NCBI GenBank assembly: GCA_002396085.1
Contig: DGWI01000001.1
Span: 33,301-61,867, forward strand
Length of the DNA: 28,567 nucleotides
Source of the DNA: Porphyromonadaceae bacterium UBA4262
GTDB lineage: Bacteria > Bacteroidota > Bacteroidia > Bacteroidales > Muribaculaceae
Reading direction: 5' to 3'
This document shows, piece by piece, positions 16,037 through 24,305 of this stretch. The position numbers were made by a program, and so were the translations under genes. The first letter of the stretch is position 1, and each line of letters begins with the position of its first letter. The notes below the pieces were generated by a model that saw only the letters and a program-made list of their open reading frames with translations, was not told the origin of the DNA and did not search any database.

Positions 16037-17077
16037 ATGGCAGAAATTTCAACACTTGGTGAGTTTGGCTTGATTGACCATCTCACCAATGATTTTGTGA
16101 GCAAGAACGAAAGTACTCAACGTGGCGTGGGTGATGACTGCGCCGTGATGAACTATGGCAACAAGCGCACACTGGTCACCACCGACCTGTTGCTCGAAGG
16201 CATACACTTCGACCTGCGCTATGTGCCCCTGAAACACTTAGGCTACAAGGCAGTGGTGGTGAACCTGAGTGATGTCTATGCCATGAATGGCACTCCGCAG
16301 CAGATTACTGTGAGCCTGGGCATCAGCAAGCGTTTCACCCTTGAGCACATCGAGGAACTGTACAGCGGCATACGCCTGGCCTGCAAAGAATATGGAGTGG
16401 ATCTGGTGGGCGGCGACACCAGCGCCAGCGTCACGGGGCTCATCATCAGCATCACTGCCATTGGCGTGGCCGATGCTGACGACATTGTCTACCGCAATGG
16501 TGCGCACGACACCGACTTGATTTGCGTCAGTGGCGACCTGGGCGCGGCTTACATGGGCCTGCAACTGCTCGAGCGCGAGCGCCAAGTGGCTGAGGGCGTA
16601 AAGGACGACTCGTTCCAGCCCGACTTTGCCGGCAAGGAATATCTGCTCGAGCGGCAACTCAAACCCGAGGCACGCCGCGACGTCATCGCCGAACTGAGAG
16701 ACCTGGGCATCCGCCCCACGGCCATGATGGACGTGAGCGACGGCTTGTCGAGCGAGTTGCTGCACATCTGCAAGGCGTCGGGCGTGGGATGCCGTGTGTA
16801 TGAGGACCGCATCCCCATCGACTATCAGACAGCCATCCAGGCCGAAGAGTTCAACATGAATCTAGTGACGGCAGCCATGAACGGCGGTGAGGACTACGAA
16901 CTGCTATTCACCGTTCCACTGACCGACCACGAGAAAGTGTCGCAAATGAAGACTGCACACCTCATTGGGCGCATCACCAAGCCCGAACTTGGAGCCTACC
17001 TCGTCAGTCGCGACAACCAGGAGCTGGAAATACGCGCACAGGGATGGAACGCCTTCAATTCTGCGCACAACTCATAA
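16037..17077 (+). CDS. thiL: Thiamine-monophosphate kinase ThiL
   Basis: Makes thiamine diphosphate from thiamine monophosphate and ATP. The 346-aa protein has the AIR-synthase-like fold motifs of ThiL: GVGDDCAV (30-37), TTDLLLEGIHFDL (48-60) for Mg-ATP, the NLSDVYAMNG segment, GGDT (125-128), and in the second half AMMDVSDGLSSEL and NGGEDYELLFTV. The ATG at 16037 follows an A-rich stretch (AAGATAA). It is the last gene of the sppA-lpxK-thiL group and is followed by a strong hairpin. Confidence 0.96.
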   Translation: MAEISTLGEFGLIDHLTNDFVSKNESTQRGVGDDCAVMNYGNKRTLVTTDLLLEGIHFDLRYVPLKHLGYKAVVVNLSDVYAMNGTPQQITVSLGISKRFTLEHIEELYSGIRLACKEYGVDLVGGDTSASVTGLIISITAIGVADADDIVYRNGAHDTDLICVSGDLGAAYMGLQLLERERQVAEGVKDDSFQPDFAGKEYLLERQLKPEARRDVIAELRDLGIRPTAMMDVSDGLSSELLHICKASGVGCRVYEDRIPIDYQTAIQAEEFNMNLVTAAMNGGEDYELLFTVPLTDHEKVSQMKTAHLIGRITKPELGAYLVSRDNQELEIRAQGWNAFNSAHNS

Positions 17078-17100
17078 TCACTCACATTACCAACACCATT

Positions 17101-17130
17101 GGCGGCGAGTCCATCTTCGGACCCGCCGCC
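17101..17130. terminator. Bidirectional terminator between thiL and the beta-helix gene
   Basis: GGCGGCGAGTCC (17101-17112) pairs with GGACCCGCCGCC (17119-17130) around ATCTTC, with one mismatch, between two converging genes. There is no T run, so termination may also rely on Rho. Confidence 0.65.
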
Positions 17131-17160
17131 ATTCATATTAGTGGAGTCTCAGAAATTACG

Positions 17161-20145
17161 TTATTGGGCAGTGAAACTGCCATACTGAGTAGTTCCATAA
17201 GAACTGCTACCCAGATAGAGGCCGTGCCATGCCGTTGTGGCATTTGCAGGCTCGGTTGTGCTATATTTCACATAGTAAGTGGTGCCTTTGACCATACCCT
17301 TTGCAGACATCAGACACAGTGTACTGGGTACTGCTGTTTCAAAACTAAATGACACCAGCGGTGTATTGCTCGAGGTCTGGATGGAATAGTAGCGACCTGA
17401 CGAGAAACTGCCTGAGAAGGAACCCAGATAGTAGCCTTGTGCAGCACTTCCGATCGAACTTGAACTGCCGCCCCAGCCGCCACCGCCTTGACTACCACCT
17501 GCGCTGATGGCATAGCCATTACCAGTGATGGCAATTCGGCTGTTGTTGTCGCAATCCAGTCCTTCTTCAGCACCACCCTTGCTCGAGTATGCAAGGACAG
17601 CACCATTGCCAATAGTGATAGCACCCGTAGAACTATAGTTGGAGTCAATGGCGTCGTTGCTGAAACTATGGGCAACAGTCACACCATCGTTAAAGACAAC
17701 TTTACCACCCGAACTGATGCAGTCATCATAGCATTTGAGGTAGTGCTTGCCGCCAGCGATAGTGACACCACTCTTGCCCTCAATTCCTTCGCCGCCATCT
17801 GCTGCTGTGGTTACAACCGTCTCACCACCATAGAGCGTGCAAGTTCCTTCAGCCTTGATGCACTTGGCTGCGCCACCTTGACCCGTGGTCTTGCCGCCCA
17901 TGCCACCAGAACTGCCCGATGTGCCATATCTGTTGCCAGTGGTACTCAACGTCAGAGTCGGTCCATTGCCATCGCTAGTACCCTGATAGTAGTTGCCGTT
18001 AACCTTGATTGCCTTGGCACCAGGAGTCACAGTCGACACGGTAATGGTGCCTCCATTCAGATACATATGTCCATCAGATTTCAGACCCTTGGCCGTATGG
18101 CGCGTTGAGCCACTGCCATATCCTACTGCGCCAGTAGTTAGGTTGACGGTCAACGTGCCGCCATTGACGGTGAGTGTGCCGTTTGACGAGGAATTATTGC
18201 CAACCGAGATACCCTTGCCGCACTGACCACTGACTGTCATATCAATCGTACCTCCATTGATGACACAATCCAGCGCCTTAATGCCAGTGCTGTAAGAAGC
18301 ATCGCCGTTGATGACTTTCATTGCACCGCTGGGTGTAAGGGTCAGATTGCCACCATTGATGGTAACTGTTGCCTTGCTCTTGATGCTCTTGCTCATCAGG
18401 CCACTGTTGGCAATGGTGATTGTTCCACCACCAATGGTAATGTTGCCGTCTGACTTCAAGCCCGAAGCATTGTAACTCTCGCCATTATCCTCACTCGACT
18501 CGCTACTGCCACCATAAGTGCTTGTCACATTATTGAGCGTGAATGTGCGGGTCGTACCACTAGTTGTATAGCCGTCGCGAGACATCTGGTAATAAACGTC
18601 CGAGCCGTCGGGTACAGAGAATGTCTGTGAGACAATTGTATAAGTGGTTCCACCACCCCAACCACCTCCAGAGGTGTAGTTGTCGCTCTTGAAATAATAA
18701 GTATCATTTGAGGCAGCCTTGAAATCATAGTAGTAGAAAGTGTAAGTGCTATAGCCCGATGACCTAGTCACACTATTAGTCAGTTGACCAATGTATGTGC
18801 CATCGCTCTTGTAGAGGTAGATATTCTTCCACAGGCTACTGCTGCCACCGGGATATCCACCACTGCTACTGCCCGAATAGTTGATATATACCTTATAAGA
18901 TTTCGGTGTCTCGGTCGAGCCGCTGCCGCTGCCGGGCTCGGCGTTCTGCTCGAGCACGCCACCGGCACCGTTGGCCTTGATGTCGATATTGGTTGTGGCG
19001 CTGCTTTGGTCAATGTTGATGGTACCATCGCAGTTCAGGCCACGGCCGCCATCGGCGGTGCTGGTGATGTTGACCGTGCCGCCAGTGATGTTGATGTTGC
19101 CGTCGGTCTTGATACCGGCGCAATAACTGCCATCGGTGCCGTCGTAGGTGTAGCCACCCGTCTGGTTGACAGTGACCGTACCGCCTGTCATCACATAGTC
19201 GACTGCAGCCTTGATGCCCTTGGCACCTGAGGCAGTAGTGGTGATGTTGAGTGTGCCGCCATTCATGGTGAAGATGCCCGTGTTGTCGACATCCTCCTCT
19301 ACATTGCCGGCATCGTCGGTACTCTGGCTCAGCTGCATACCGTCATCGCCCACACCACTGATGGTGATGGTGCCGCCGTTCATCTCAATGTACTGGTTGA
19401 CATTGAAACCGTCGCCCACGGCCTTGTTGACCGTGATTGAGCCGGTGAGCTTCTTCTTGAACTGCACATACTCCTTGCCCCAGAAGGCGTGGTTCGAATT
19501 GCCCGTGATGGTGAGCGAGCCGCCGCCGGTAAACTCGGCATGGCCCTTGACGGCGAAGCAGCCCTTCTGCGAGCCGTTGGCACCGTCGGCCAGGGTGTTG
19601 GTTGTGCCATCGACCAGTGTCACGCCGATGCGTTTGCCATCGCGGATGTTGATGGCAGCACTGTCGGGGTTAGTCAGGTTGACACCATCCAACTCAAGCG
19701 TCATTTTGTAGGCACCGTCCATCCAGAACGATCCATTGGTCGACGTGCCACTCAGCACATAGGTTATCTCGCCCAAGTCATCGCCGGGGTAAGTTTCGCT
19801 CTGCGTGATAGCCACATGAGCGCCATTGGCAACAACATCAATATACTGTGCTATGTTGCCCGCCACACGCACCTGGGCGGTAGTGCCGTCATAGTCCACA
19901 TAGACCATATTGTCGGTCACAGGTGTTTCATCGAGATACATCTCATCCACCTCGTTGAGGTTAAACACCTTATTTAATATAGTGGCTACTGTCCCACTCT
20001 CGGACAGATTCATGCGCCCAACCTGATCGGTGGCATACTGGAAAATAACTTCGCCCAGACGCACATTCAACGTCTGAACGGTTGCCGCAAGAATGGCCAC
20101 AGTGGCCACCATCGTGGCAAAAATGGTTAATGAGCGTTTCTTCAT
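17161..20145 (-). CDS. Large secreted carbohydrate-binding beta-helix protein (Cthe_2159-like)
   Basis: A 994-aa protein from the ATG at 20145 (MKKRSLTIFATMVATVAILA signal peptide). Residues about 125-430 and 575-900 are two beta-helical blocks rich in short repeats such as MNGGTITISG, GIKTDGNINITGGTVNIT and GLKSDGHMYLNGGTITVS. They match the Cthe_2159 polysaccharide-binding family; the YVLSGTSTNGSFWM and LELDGVNLTNPDSAAINIRDG motifs at 129-170 begin the first block. Between them lies a Gly/Ser/Tyr-rich insert (about 440-570) that interrupts the helix. The last about 90 residues form a separate beta-rich tail. Cthe_2159 binds cellulosic or pectic glycans with calcium; the ligand here is unknown. 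The longer frame to 20256 runs through its promoter, so it is rejected. Confidence 0.85.
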   Translation of the reverse strand: MKKRSLTIFATMVATVAILAATVQTLNVRLGEVIFQYATDQVGRMNLSESGTVATILNKVFNLNEVDEMYLDETPVTDNMVYVDYDGTTAQVRVAGNIAQYIDVVANGAHVAITQSETYPGDDLGEITYVLSGTSTNGSFWMDGAYKMTLELDGVNLTNPDSAAINIRDGKRIGVTLVDGTTNTLADGANGSQKGCFAVKGHAEFTGGGSLTITGNSNHAFWGKEYVQFKKKLTGSITVNKAVGDGFNVNQYIEMNGGTITISGVGDDGMQLSQSTDDAGNVEEDVDNTGIFTMNGGTLNITTTASGAKGIKAAVDYVMTGGTVTVNQTGGYTYDGTDGSYCAGIKTDGNINITGGTVNITSTADGGRGLNCDGTINIDQSSATTNIDIKANGAGGVLEQNAEPGSGSGSTETPKSYKVYINYSGSSSGGYPGGSSSLWKNIYLYKSDGTYIGQLTNSVTRSSGYSTYTFYYYDFKAASNDTYYFKSDNYTSGGGWGGGTTYTIVSQTFSVPDGSDVYYQMSRDGYTTSGTTRTFTLNNVTSTYGGSSESSEDNGESYNASGLKSDGNITIGGGTITIANSGLMSKSIKSKATVTINGGNLTLTPSGAMKVINGDASYSTGIKALDCVINGGTIDMTVSGQCGKGISVGNNSSSNGTLTVNGGTLTVNLTTGAVGYGSGSTRHTAKGLKSDGHMYLNGGTITVSTVTPGAKAIKVNGNYYQGTSDGNGPTLTLSTTGNRYGTSGSSGGMGGKTTGQGGAAKCIKAEGTCTLYGGETVVTTAADGGEGIEGKSGVTIAGGKHYLKCYDDCISSGGKVVFNDGVTVAHSFSNDAIDSNYSSTGAITIGNGAVLAYSSKGGAEEGLDCDNNSRIAITGNGYAISAGGSQGGGGWGGSSSSIGSAAQGYYLGSFSGSFSSGRYYSIQTSSNTPLVSFSFETAVPSTLCLMSAKGMVKGTTYYVKYSTTEPANATTAWHGLYLGSSSYGTTQYGSFTAQ

Positions 20146-20183
20146 ATCACTGATTATTAAAGAATTTGCAATAAACTGGAATG

Positions 20184-20215
20184 CAAAGTAACAAAAAAAC
20201 AGTCTCAACTGCAAA
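20184..20215 (-). promoter_or_regulatory. Promoter of the beta-helix protein gene
   Basis: Minus strand TTTG (20215-20212), 20 bases, TTACTTTG (20191-20184), one base off the consensus TAnnTTTG. Transcription would start near 20177, giving a leader of about 30 bases before the ATG at 20145. Confidence 0.55.
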
Positions 20216-20291
20216 TTCTTACAACCAGTATTCAACCAATTAAGTTGAAGTATCAACCAACTCCACCGATATTAATCTGATTCTGACACAA

Positions 20292-20324
20292 ACAAAAAGA
20301 GGAAATCGTGATAGATTTCCTCTT
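20292..20324 (-). terminator. Terminator of tRNA-Arg
   Basis: On the minus strand an 11-base stem (AAGAGGAAATC, loop TATCAC, GATTTCCTCTT; 20324-20297) is followed by TTTTG, starting 5 bases after the tRNA discriminator base. A classic intrinsic terminator. Confidence 0.8.
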
Positions 20325-20328
20325 CAAG

Positions 20329-20402
20329 TGACTCCCGCGGGATTCAAACCCACAACCTTCTGATCCGTAGTCAGATGCTCTATTCAGTTGAGCTAGGGAG
20401 CC
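20329..20402 (-). tRNA. tRNA-Arg (anticodon ACG)
   Basis: A full 74-base cloverleaf on the minus strand. Acceptor GGCTCCC/GGGAGTC has one G-U pair. The D arm is GCTC/GAGC with loop AACTGAATA, and the anticodon stem TCTGA/TCAGA encloses CTACGGA, giving anticodon ACG. The variable loop is AGGTT, and the T arm GTGGG/CCCGC encloses TTTGAAT. The discriminator is A and CCA is not encoded. A20, the ArgRS identity base, is kept. Position 19 is A instead of G and position 56 is U instead of C, so the D-loop/T-loop tertiary pair G19-C56 is changed to A19-U56. It has its own promoter and terminator. Confidence 0.95.
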
Positions 20403-20423
20403 ATGCTTTTCTCAAATGCGATG

Positions 20424-20455
20424 CAAAGGTACTGCCTTTTCAGAAACTGACCAAA
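20424..20455 (-). promoter_or_regulatory. Promoter of tRNA-Arg
   Basis: Minus strand TTTG (20455-20452), 20 bases, TACCTTTG (20431-20424): an exact consensus match. Transcription would start near 20417, about 15 bases before the tRNA. Confidence 0.72.
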
Positions 20456-20461
20456 TTTTTG

Positions 20462-20487
20462 ACAAACTTTTTTTGAAAAAAATTTGT
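20462..20487 (-). terminator. AT-rich hairpin after the small membrane protein gene
   Basis: ACAAA and TTTGT arms continue into T7/A7 runs, giving a 12-base AT-rich stem. It lies 37 bases downstream of the small membrane protein stop. It could terminate that transcript; it overlaps the region just upstream of the tRNA-Arg promoter. Confidence 0.35.
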
Positions 20488-20523
20488 TTTAGGGCATTTT
20501 TTCAAATACACCTTATTATATAA

Positions 20524-20733
20524 TTACAACAACCAGGTTGCAACTGCCCACACCACAAAAATGCCAAGGGCGATGAGTGTAGGTTTGACCAGTGTCTTAT
20601 AGTCGACGATATACAATCCCTGCTTGGGCACATCGACAGGCTCGGGACGCTCGCTGGCAACAGCCAACTTGTGCTCATCAATAGGCTCGATGGGCTGCTC
20701 GACTTCGTTGTATAATGCTAACTTTGCTTTCAT
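20524..20733 (-). CDS. Small single-pass membrane protein, unknown function
   Basis: A 69-aa protein starting MKAKLALYNEV. The first about 45 residues are charged and proline-containing, with PIEPIDEHKL and PEPVDVPKQ. The last about 20 (PTLIALGIFVVWAVATWLL) form a C-terminal transmembrane helix, so it looks tail-anchored. No family was recognised. Support for its being real comes from a consensus-like promoter 31 bases upstream, the clean hydrophobic tail, and flanking genes that do not overlap it. Confidence 0.7.
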   Translation of the reverse strand: MKAKLALYNEVEQPIEPIDEHKLAVASERPEPVDVPKQGLYIVDYKTLVKPTLIALGIFVVWAVATWLL

Positions 20734-20763
20734 TGTCGTGATGAATTATATATGTTTCGGACT

Positions 20764-20795
20764 GCAAAGGTACGACAAATAATTGAGAATCTAAA
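20764..20795 (-). promoter_or_regulatory. Promoter of the small membrane protein gene
   Basis: TACCTTTG (20771-20764 on the minus strand) matches the -7 element. The -33 position, 20 bases upstream, reads TTTT instead of TTTG. Confidence 0.5.
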
Positions 20796-20825
20796 ATGAG
20801 GGGTTGAGTTTTTTTGATTTTTCTC

Positions 20826-20859
20826 AAAAAAACGGGGCTGATCCTCACGACCAACCCCG
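20826..20859 (-). terminator. Terminator of the secreted protein gene
   Basis: On the minus strand CGGGGTTGGTC, loop GTGAG, GATCAGCCCCG forms an 11-base stem with two G-U pairs (20859-20833), followed directly by seven T. It starts 27 bases after the stop codon at 20887. Confidence 0.88.
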
Positions 20860-20886
20860 CACTCCATTTAGTCTTATGATTAGAAA

Positions 20887-22017
20887 TTACTTCACAACTT
20901 TGGTTGTGCTCTGGGTGCCATCACTATAGTTAGTGACCACCATGTTCACACCCTCGAAGGGCACATTGCTCACATGGCCAGCAAGGTTGACATACTTTAC
21001 ACCGGTGGCAGTCTTAGTGGCATTGACGTTGCTCACTGCAGTGGAGGGTGCGCTCATTTTGTAGCATGCCACGAACAGACCCGGCATGTACTGATAGATA
21101 TAGGCATCATTACCGACGACCTCGGCATTCACCCAGTTGCACTGAGCATAGGCAGTCTTGCCAGTGGGCTCGACGGTGAACAGAGGCTCCTCGGCACCAA
21201 CCTCGGCGACTGCAAAGCCGTCCTGATAGTTGGGCAGCGTGGGATAGACAGCAATGTCCTTGCCATCAAATTGGAAAATCTGAGCTCCACAAGAAGCACC
21301 CTTGTTGGGCAGCGCGATTGCCTGACCAGCAAAGTTGTCACCGTCGGGAGTGATAATGACAGGAGCAGCATTGCGAGTCACATAGAAAGCACGCTCGCCG
21401 TCAATGTTGTTAATGACAGTAGCCGTCGAGGGAGTGACAGCCACATCGACGGTAGCCTCATAAGAGTTGTCGACATCGACCTCACCGTCAACAATCGAGA
21501 GGATGACAACGCCCGAGTTGGAAGCATCAGCACTCTGACCGACCATGAAGAGTTTACCTTCATTCATGAGGTCGCCCTGCGCCATGCCCAGCATGTCGCT
21601 ACGACCCAACACCGCAGCATCCTCGGGGATAGCATATTCCTTGGTCTCACCCGTGGTCGGATTAATGACTCGAATCAGCGGAGTCTCGCCATCGCAAGCC
21701 CAAGATCCCGGGAATGTAGCCAGACTGATTACCAGATTACCAGCCTCATCACAGGTAATGCCGCAATTAAGTCCACCCTCAAAATCAGTCGTCTGGACAC
21801 CGTTCTCGTCCACAGCAACCACATAGGGTGTAACGCCCGTTTCAGCGTTATTAGTCTTGACGTTGATGTAGTAGGTGCCATCGACACAGATACCTTGACG
21901 AGAGTCAGCATTGGTGGGCAGCCCTTCGGTCACCTCCCAAACTTTCTCGAACGTATAGTCCTGAGCAGTCATCGTCAGTGCTGCAAAAGCAGCTGCAAAA
22001 AGTAAGATTCTTTTCAT
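20887..22017 (-). CDS. Secreted protein of unknown function with a possible C-terminal sorting motif
   Basis: A 376-aa protein from the ATG at 22017, with signal peptide MKRILLFAAAFAALTMTA. The body is beta-rich and looks propeller-like, with repeated strand patterns such as TYYINVKTNN, YVVAVDENG, NLVISLATF and AFYVTRN. No catalytic motif was recognised. The last about 50 residues (VKYVNLAGHVSN ... VVTNYSDGTQSTTKVVK) resemble the Bacteroidales C-terminal domains related to type IX secretion signals (YNLxGQ ... GVYIV ... KVIVK), which is inference. The frame extends to 22050 (MHVLLTKTYVI) but the signal peptide begins at MKRILL. It has its own promoter and a strong terminator. Confidence 0.8.
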   Translation of the reverse strand: MKRILLFAAAFAALTMTAQDYTFEKVWEVTEGLPTNADSRQGICVDGTYYINVKTNNAETGVTPYVVAVDENGVQTTDFEGGLNCGITCDEAGNLVISLATFPGSWACDGETPLIRVINPTTGETKEYAIPEDAAVLGRSDMLGMAQGDLMNEGKLFMVGQSADASNSGVVILSIVDGEVDVDNSYEATVDVAVTPSTATVINNIDGERAFYVTRNAAPVIITPDGDNFAGQAIALPNKGASCGAQIFQFDGKDIAVYPTLPNYQDGFAVAEVGAEEPLFTVEPTGKTAYAQCNWVNAEVVGNDAYIYQYMPGLFVACYKMSAPSTAVSNVNATKTATGVKYVNLAGHVSNVPFEGVNMVVTNYSDGTQSTTKVVK

Positions 22018-22082
22018 AATTACATAAGTTTTAGTTAATAATACATGCAAACAAGTCTTGTTTCCTTACAAATTAGAATGCA

Positions 22083-22090
22083 CAAAGGTA
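22083..22090 (-). promoter_or_regulatory. -7 element of the secreted protein gene
   Basis: TACCTTTG on the minus strand (22090-22083). No TTTG is present at the ideal distance (the nearest is 23 bases upstream, at 22117-22114). The leader would be about 60 bases. Confidence 0.5.
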
Positions 22091-22271
22091 TAAAACTTTT
22101 CCGAATCAACCATCAAAAATACCAAACATTTTCAGTTAAATACTATAAAAATCTGTTATCAAATCACAAATCACAATCAACACAACTAGCCTCACCTACC
22201 TAAAAACATAAAATTAAAGCCACTTATTAAAAAAAATCGTAAAACTTCATCAATAATTCTCAGTTTTGTTG

Positions 22272-22279
22272 TACCTTTG
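22272..22279 (+). promoter_or_regulatory. rpsA: -7 element of rpsA
   Basis: TACCTTTG matches TAnnTTTG and is followed by CACCC. No clear TTTG lies 19-21 bases upstream. Transcription would begin near 22286, giving an rpsA leader of about 115 bases. The 22091-22260 stretch between the divergent promoters is AT-rich and holds no gene. Confidence 0.55.
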
Positions 22280-22285
22280 CACCCG

Positions 22286-22400
22286 CATTTATCGCCACAT
22301 GGCTCCAAGTGCATGTGAAATTAACTGATTTACTAACTATTAAAGCATGCTCCGTCATCTCCACGCCTGCAAAGGTGTGCTGGCGAAGCAAAAAAACTAA
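22286..22400 (+). promoter_or_regulatory. rpsA: rpsA 5' leader with two hairpins
   Basis: The predicted untranslated leader can fold CACATG/CATGTG (around 22300-22317) and CACGCC/GGTGTG (22363-22380), the second with one G-U pair and a TGCAAA loop, just before the A-rich start region AAAAAAACTAAATG. Ribosomal protein S1 represses its own translation in E. coli; a similar role here is inference. Confidence 0.4.
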
Positions 22401-24191
22401 ATGAGCGAAGAATTAAAGAATTCTCCCATCGCCGATTTCGATTGGGAAGCCTTCGAAAAAGGCGAAACTCAGCGTGACAAATCGTTCGAGGAACTGGAAA
22501 AAACCTACGACAAGAGCCTTGGCTCGTTCCGTGACAAGGAAGTAACCGAAGGTACTGTGATCTCAATCAACAAGCGTGAGGTCGTGGTTAACATCGGTGC
22601 CAAGTCGGACGGCATCATTCCTTTCAATGAGTTCCGTTACAATCCAGACCTGAAGGTTGGCGACACCGTCGAGGTGTTTGTCGAGAACCAGGAGGACAAG
22701 AAGGGTCAGTTGATCCTGTCGCACCGCAAGGCTCGCGTGGCCAAGAGTTGGGACCGTGTCAACGAGGCACTGGAGAAGGACGAGGTCATCAAGGGCTTCA
22801 TCAAGTGCCGCACCAAGGGTGGTATGATTGTTGACATCTTCGGCATCGAGGCATTCTTGCCCGGCAGCCAAATCGATGTCAAGCCCATCCGCGACTATGA
22901 TGTATTCGTGGGCAAGACCATGGAGTTCAAGGTGGTCAAGATCAACCAGGAGTACAAGAATGTGGTCGTATCGCACAAGGCACTGATCGAGGCCGAACTC
23001 GAGCAGCAGAAGAAGGAAATCATTGCCAAACTCGAGAAGGGTCAGGTGCTCGAAGGCACCGTCAAGAACATCACCAGCTATGGTGTGTTCATCGACCTGG
23101 GTGGCGTGGACGGCCTGATCCACATCACCGACCTGTCGTGGGGCCGCGTGAGCAACCCCGCCGACATCGTCGAGCCTGAGCAGAAGTTGAATGTCGTGAT
23201 TCTCGACTTCGATGACGAGAAGAAGCGCATCGCTCTGGGTCTGAAGCAACTGCAGCCGCATCCTTGGGACAAGTTGGATCCCAACCTGAAGGTTGGCGAC
23301 AAGGTGACTGGCCGCGTGGTCGTGATGTACGACTACGGAGCATTTGTCGAGGTCGCTCCCGGCGTGGAGGGTCTGATTCACGTCAGCGAGATGTCGTGGT
23401 CGCAGCACCTGCGCAGCGCTCAGGACTTCATGAAGGTTGGCGACACTGTCGAAGCACAAATCCTGGCACTGGATCGCGAGGAGCGCAAGATGTCGCTTGG
23501 CATCAAGCAACTCAAGAAGGATCCTTGGGAGGACATCGAGGTCAAGTATCCCGTTGGTTCGCAGCACACCGCCAAGGTGCGCAACTTCACCAACTTCGGC
23601 GTGTTTGTTGAGTTGGAAGAGGGCGTTGACGGCCTGATTCACATCAGCGACCTGTCGTGGACCAAGAAGGTGAAGCACCCCAGCGAGTTCACTCAGATTG
23701 GTGCTCCCATCGAGGTGAAGGTTCTGGAGATTGACAAGGACAACCGCCGCCTGAGCCTGGGTCACAAGCAACTCGAGCAGAATCCTTGGGATGTGTTCGA
23801 GACCATCTTCACCACTGGCAGCGTGCACGAGGGCGTGATCACCGAGATGCTCGACAAGGGCGCCGTGATCAACCTGCAGCCTTACGGAGTTGAAGGCTTT
23901 GCCACTCCCAAGCACCTGGTTAAGGAAGACGGCTCACAGGCCCAGAAGGATGAGAAGTTGCAGTTCAAGGTGATTGAGTTCAACAAGGACGCAAAGCGCA
24001 TCATCTTGTCGCACAGCCGCATCTTCGAGGATGAGCAGAAGGCCGAGGCTCGCAAGGCTCGCAAGGCCCAGCAGAGCACCAACAAGCCCGCCGAGGAGGC
24101 AGTTCCCGCAACCACCATCGAGAAGACTACCCTGGGCGACATCAGCGCCCTGGCTGCCCTCAAGGAGCAGATGGAGAAGGGTGGTGAGTAA
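22401..24191 (+). CDS. rpsA: 30S ribosomal protein S1
   Basis: Binds mRNA on the small ribosomal subunit and promotes initiation, which matters in Bacteroidetes where Shine-Dalgarno sequences are rarely used. The 596-aa protein has a short N-terminal ribosome-docking segment and six S1 (OB-fold) repeats starting near residues 49, 129, 214, 301, 386 and 472. Each has the GxVxxxxxYGxFVxL-like core, for example GTVKNITSYGVFIDLGGVDG and AKVRNFTNFGVFVELEEGVDG. The C-terminal tail (about 550-596) is charged and Ala-rich. Codon use is strongly biased to GAG, AAG and GAC, as expected of a highly expressed gene; this also produces long antisense frames that are not genes. Confidence 0.97.
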   Translation: MSEELKNSPIADFDWEAFEKGETQRDKSFEELEKTYDKSLGSFRDKEVTEGTVISINKREVVVNIGAKSDGIIPFNEFRYNPDLKVGDTVEVFVENQEDKKGQLILSHRKARVAKSWDRVNEALEKDEVIKGFIKCRTKGGMIVDIFGIEAFLPGSQIDVKPIRDYDVFVGKTMEFKVVKINQEYKNVVVSHKALIEAELEQQKKEIIAKLEKGQVLEGTVKNITSYGVFIDLGGVDGLIHITDLSWGRVSNPADIVEPEQKLNVVILDFDDEKKRIALGLKQLQPHPWDKLDPNLKVGDKVTGRVVVMYDYGAFVEVAPGVEGLIHVSEMSWSQHLRSAQDFMKVGDTVEAQILALDREERKMSLGIKQLKKDPWEDIEVKYPVGSQHTAKVRNFTNFGVFVELEEGVDGLIHISDLSWTKKVKHPSEFTQIGAPIEVKVLEIDKDNRRLSLGHKQLEQNPWDVFETIFTTGSVHEGVITEMLDKGAVINLQPYGVEGFATPKHLVKEDGSQAQKDEKLQFKVIEFNKDAKRIILSHSRIFEDEQKAEARKARKAQQSTNKPAEEAVPATTIEKTTLGDISALAALKEQMEKGGE

Positions 24192-24213
24192 TCACATCAC
24201 TTGATTCAATGAT

Positions 24214-24252
24214 AAAAAGTGGTGCCGAGAAATTGTTCGGCACCACTTTTTT
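24214..24252 (+). terminator. Terminator of rpsA
   Basis: AAAAGTGGTGCCGA (24215-24228), an 8-base loop and TCGGCACCACTTTT form a perfect 14-base stem ending in a run of six T. The A run on the other side would let it work in both directions. Confidence 0.93.
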
Positions 24253-24262
24253 GTGCAATTAT

Positions 24263-24293
24263 TTTGCCGTGTTGATAAAATCAATTAACTTTG
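24263..24293 (+). promoter_or_regulatory. Promoter of the small lipoprotein gene
   Basis: TTTG (24263-24266), 19 bases, TAACTTTG (24286-24293): exact consensus. Transcription would start near 24300, only about 6 bases before the ATG. Confidence 0.68.
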
Positions 24294-24305
24294 CAGCGTA
24301 AAAAA

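Noticed and set aside
22563..23915. 450-aa frame antisense to rpsA
   Set aside because: It arises from the strong codon bias of rpsA (GAG/AAG/GAC codons leave the complementary frame without stops); no start context or homology.
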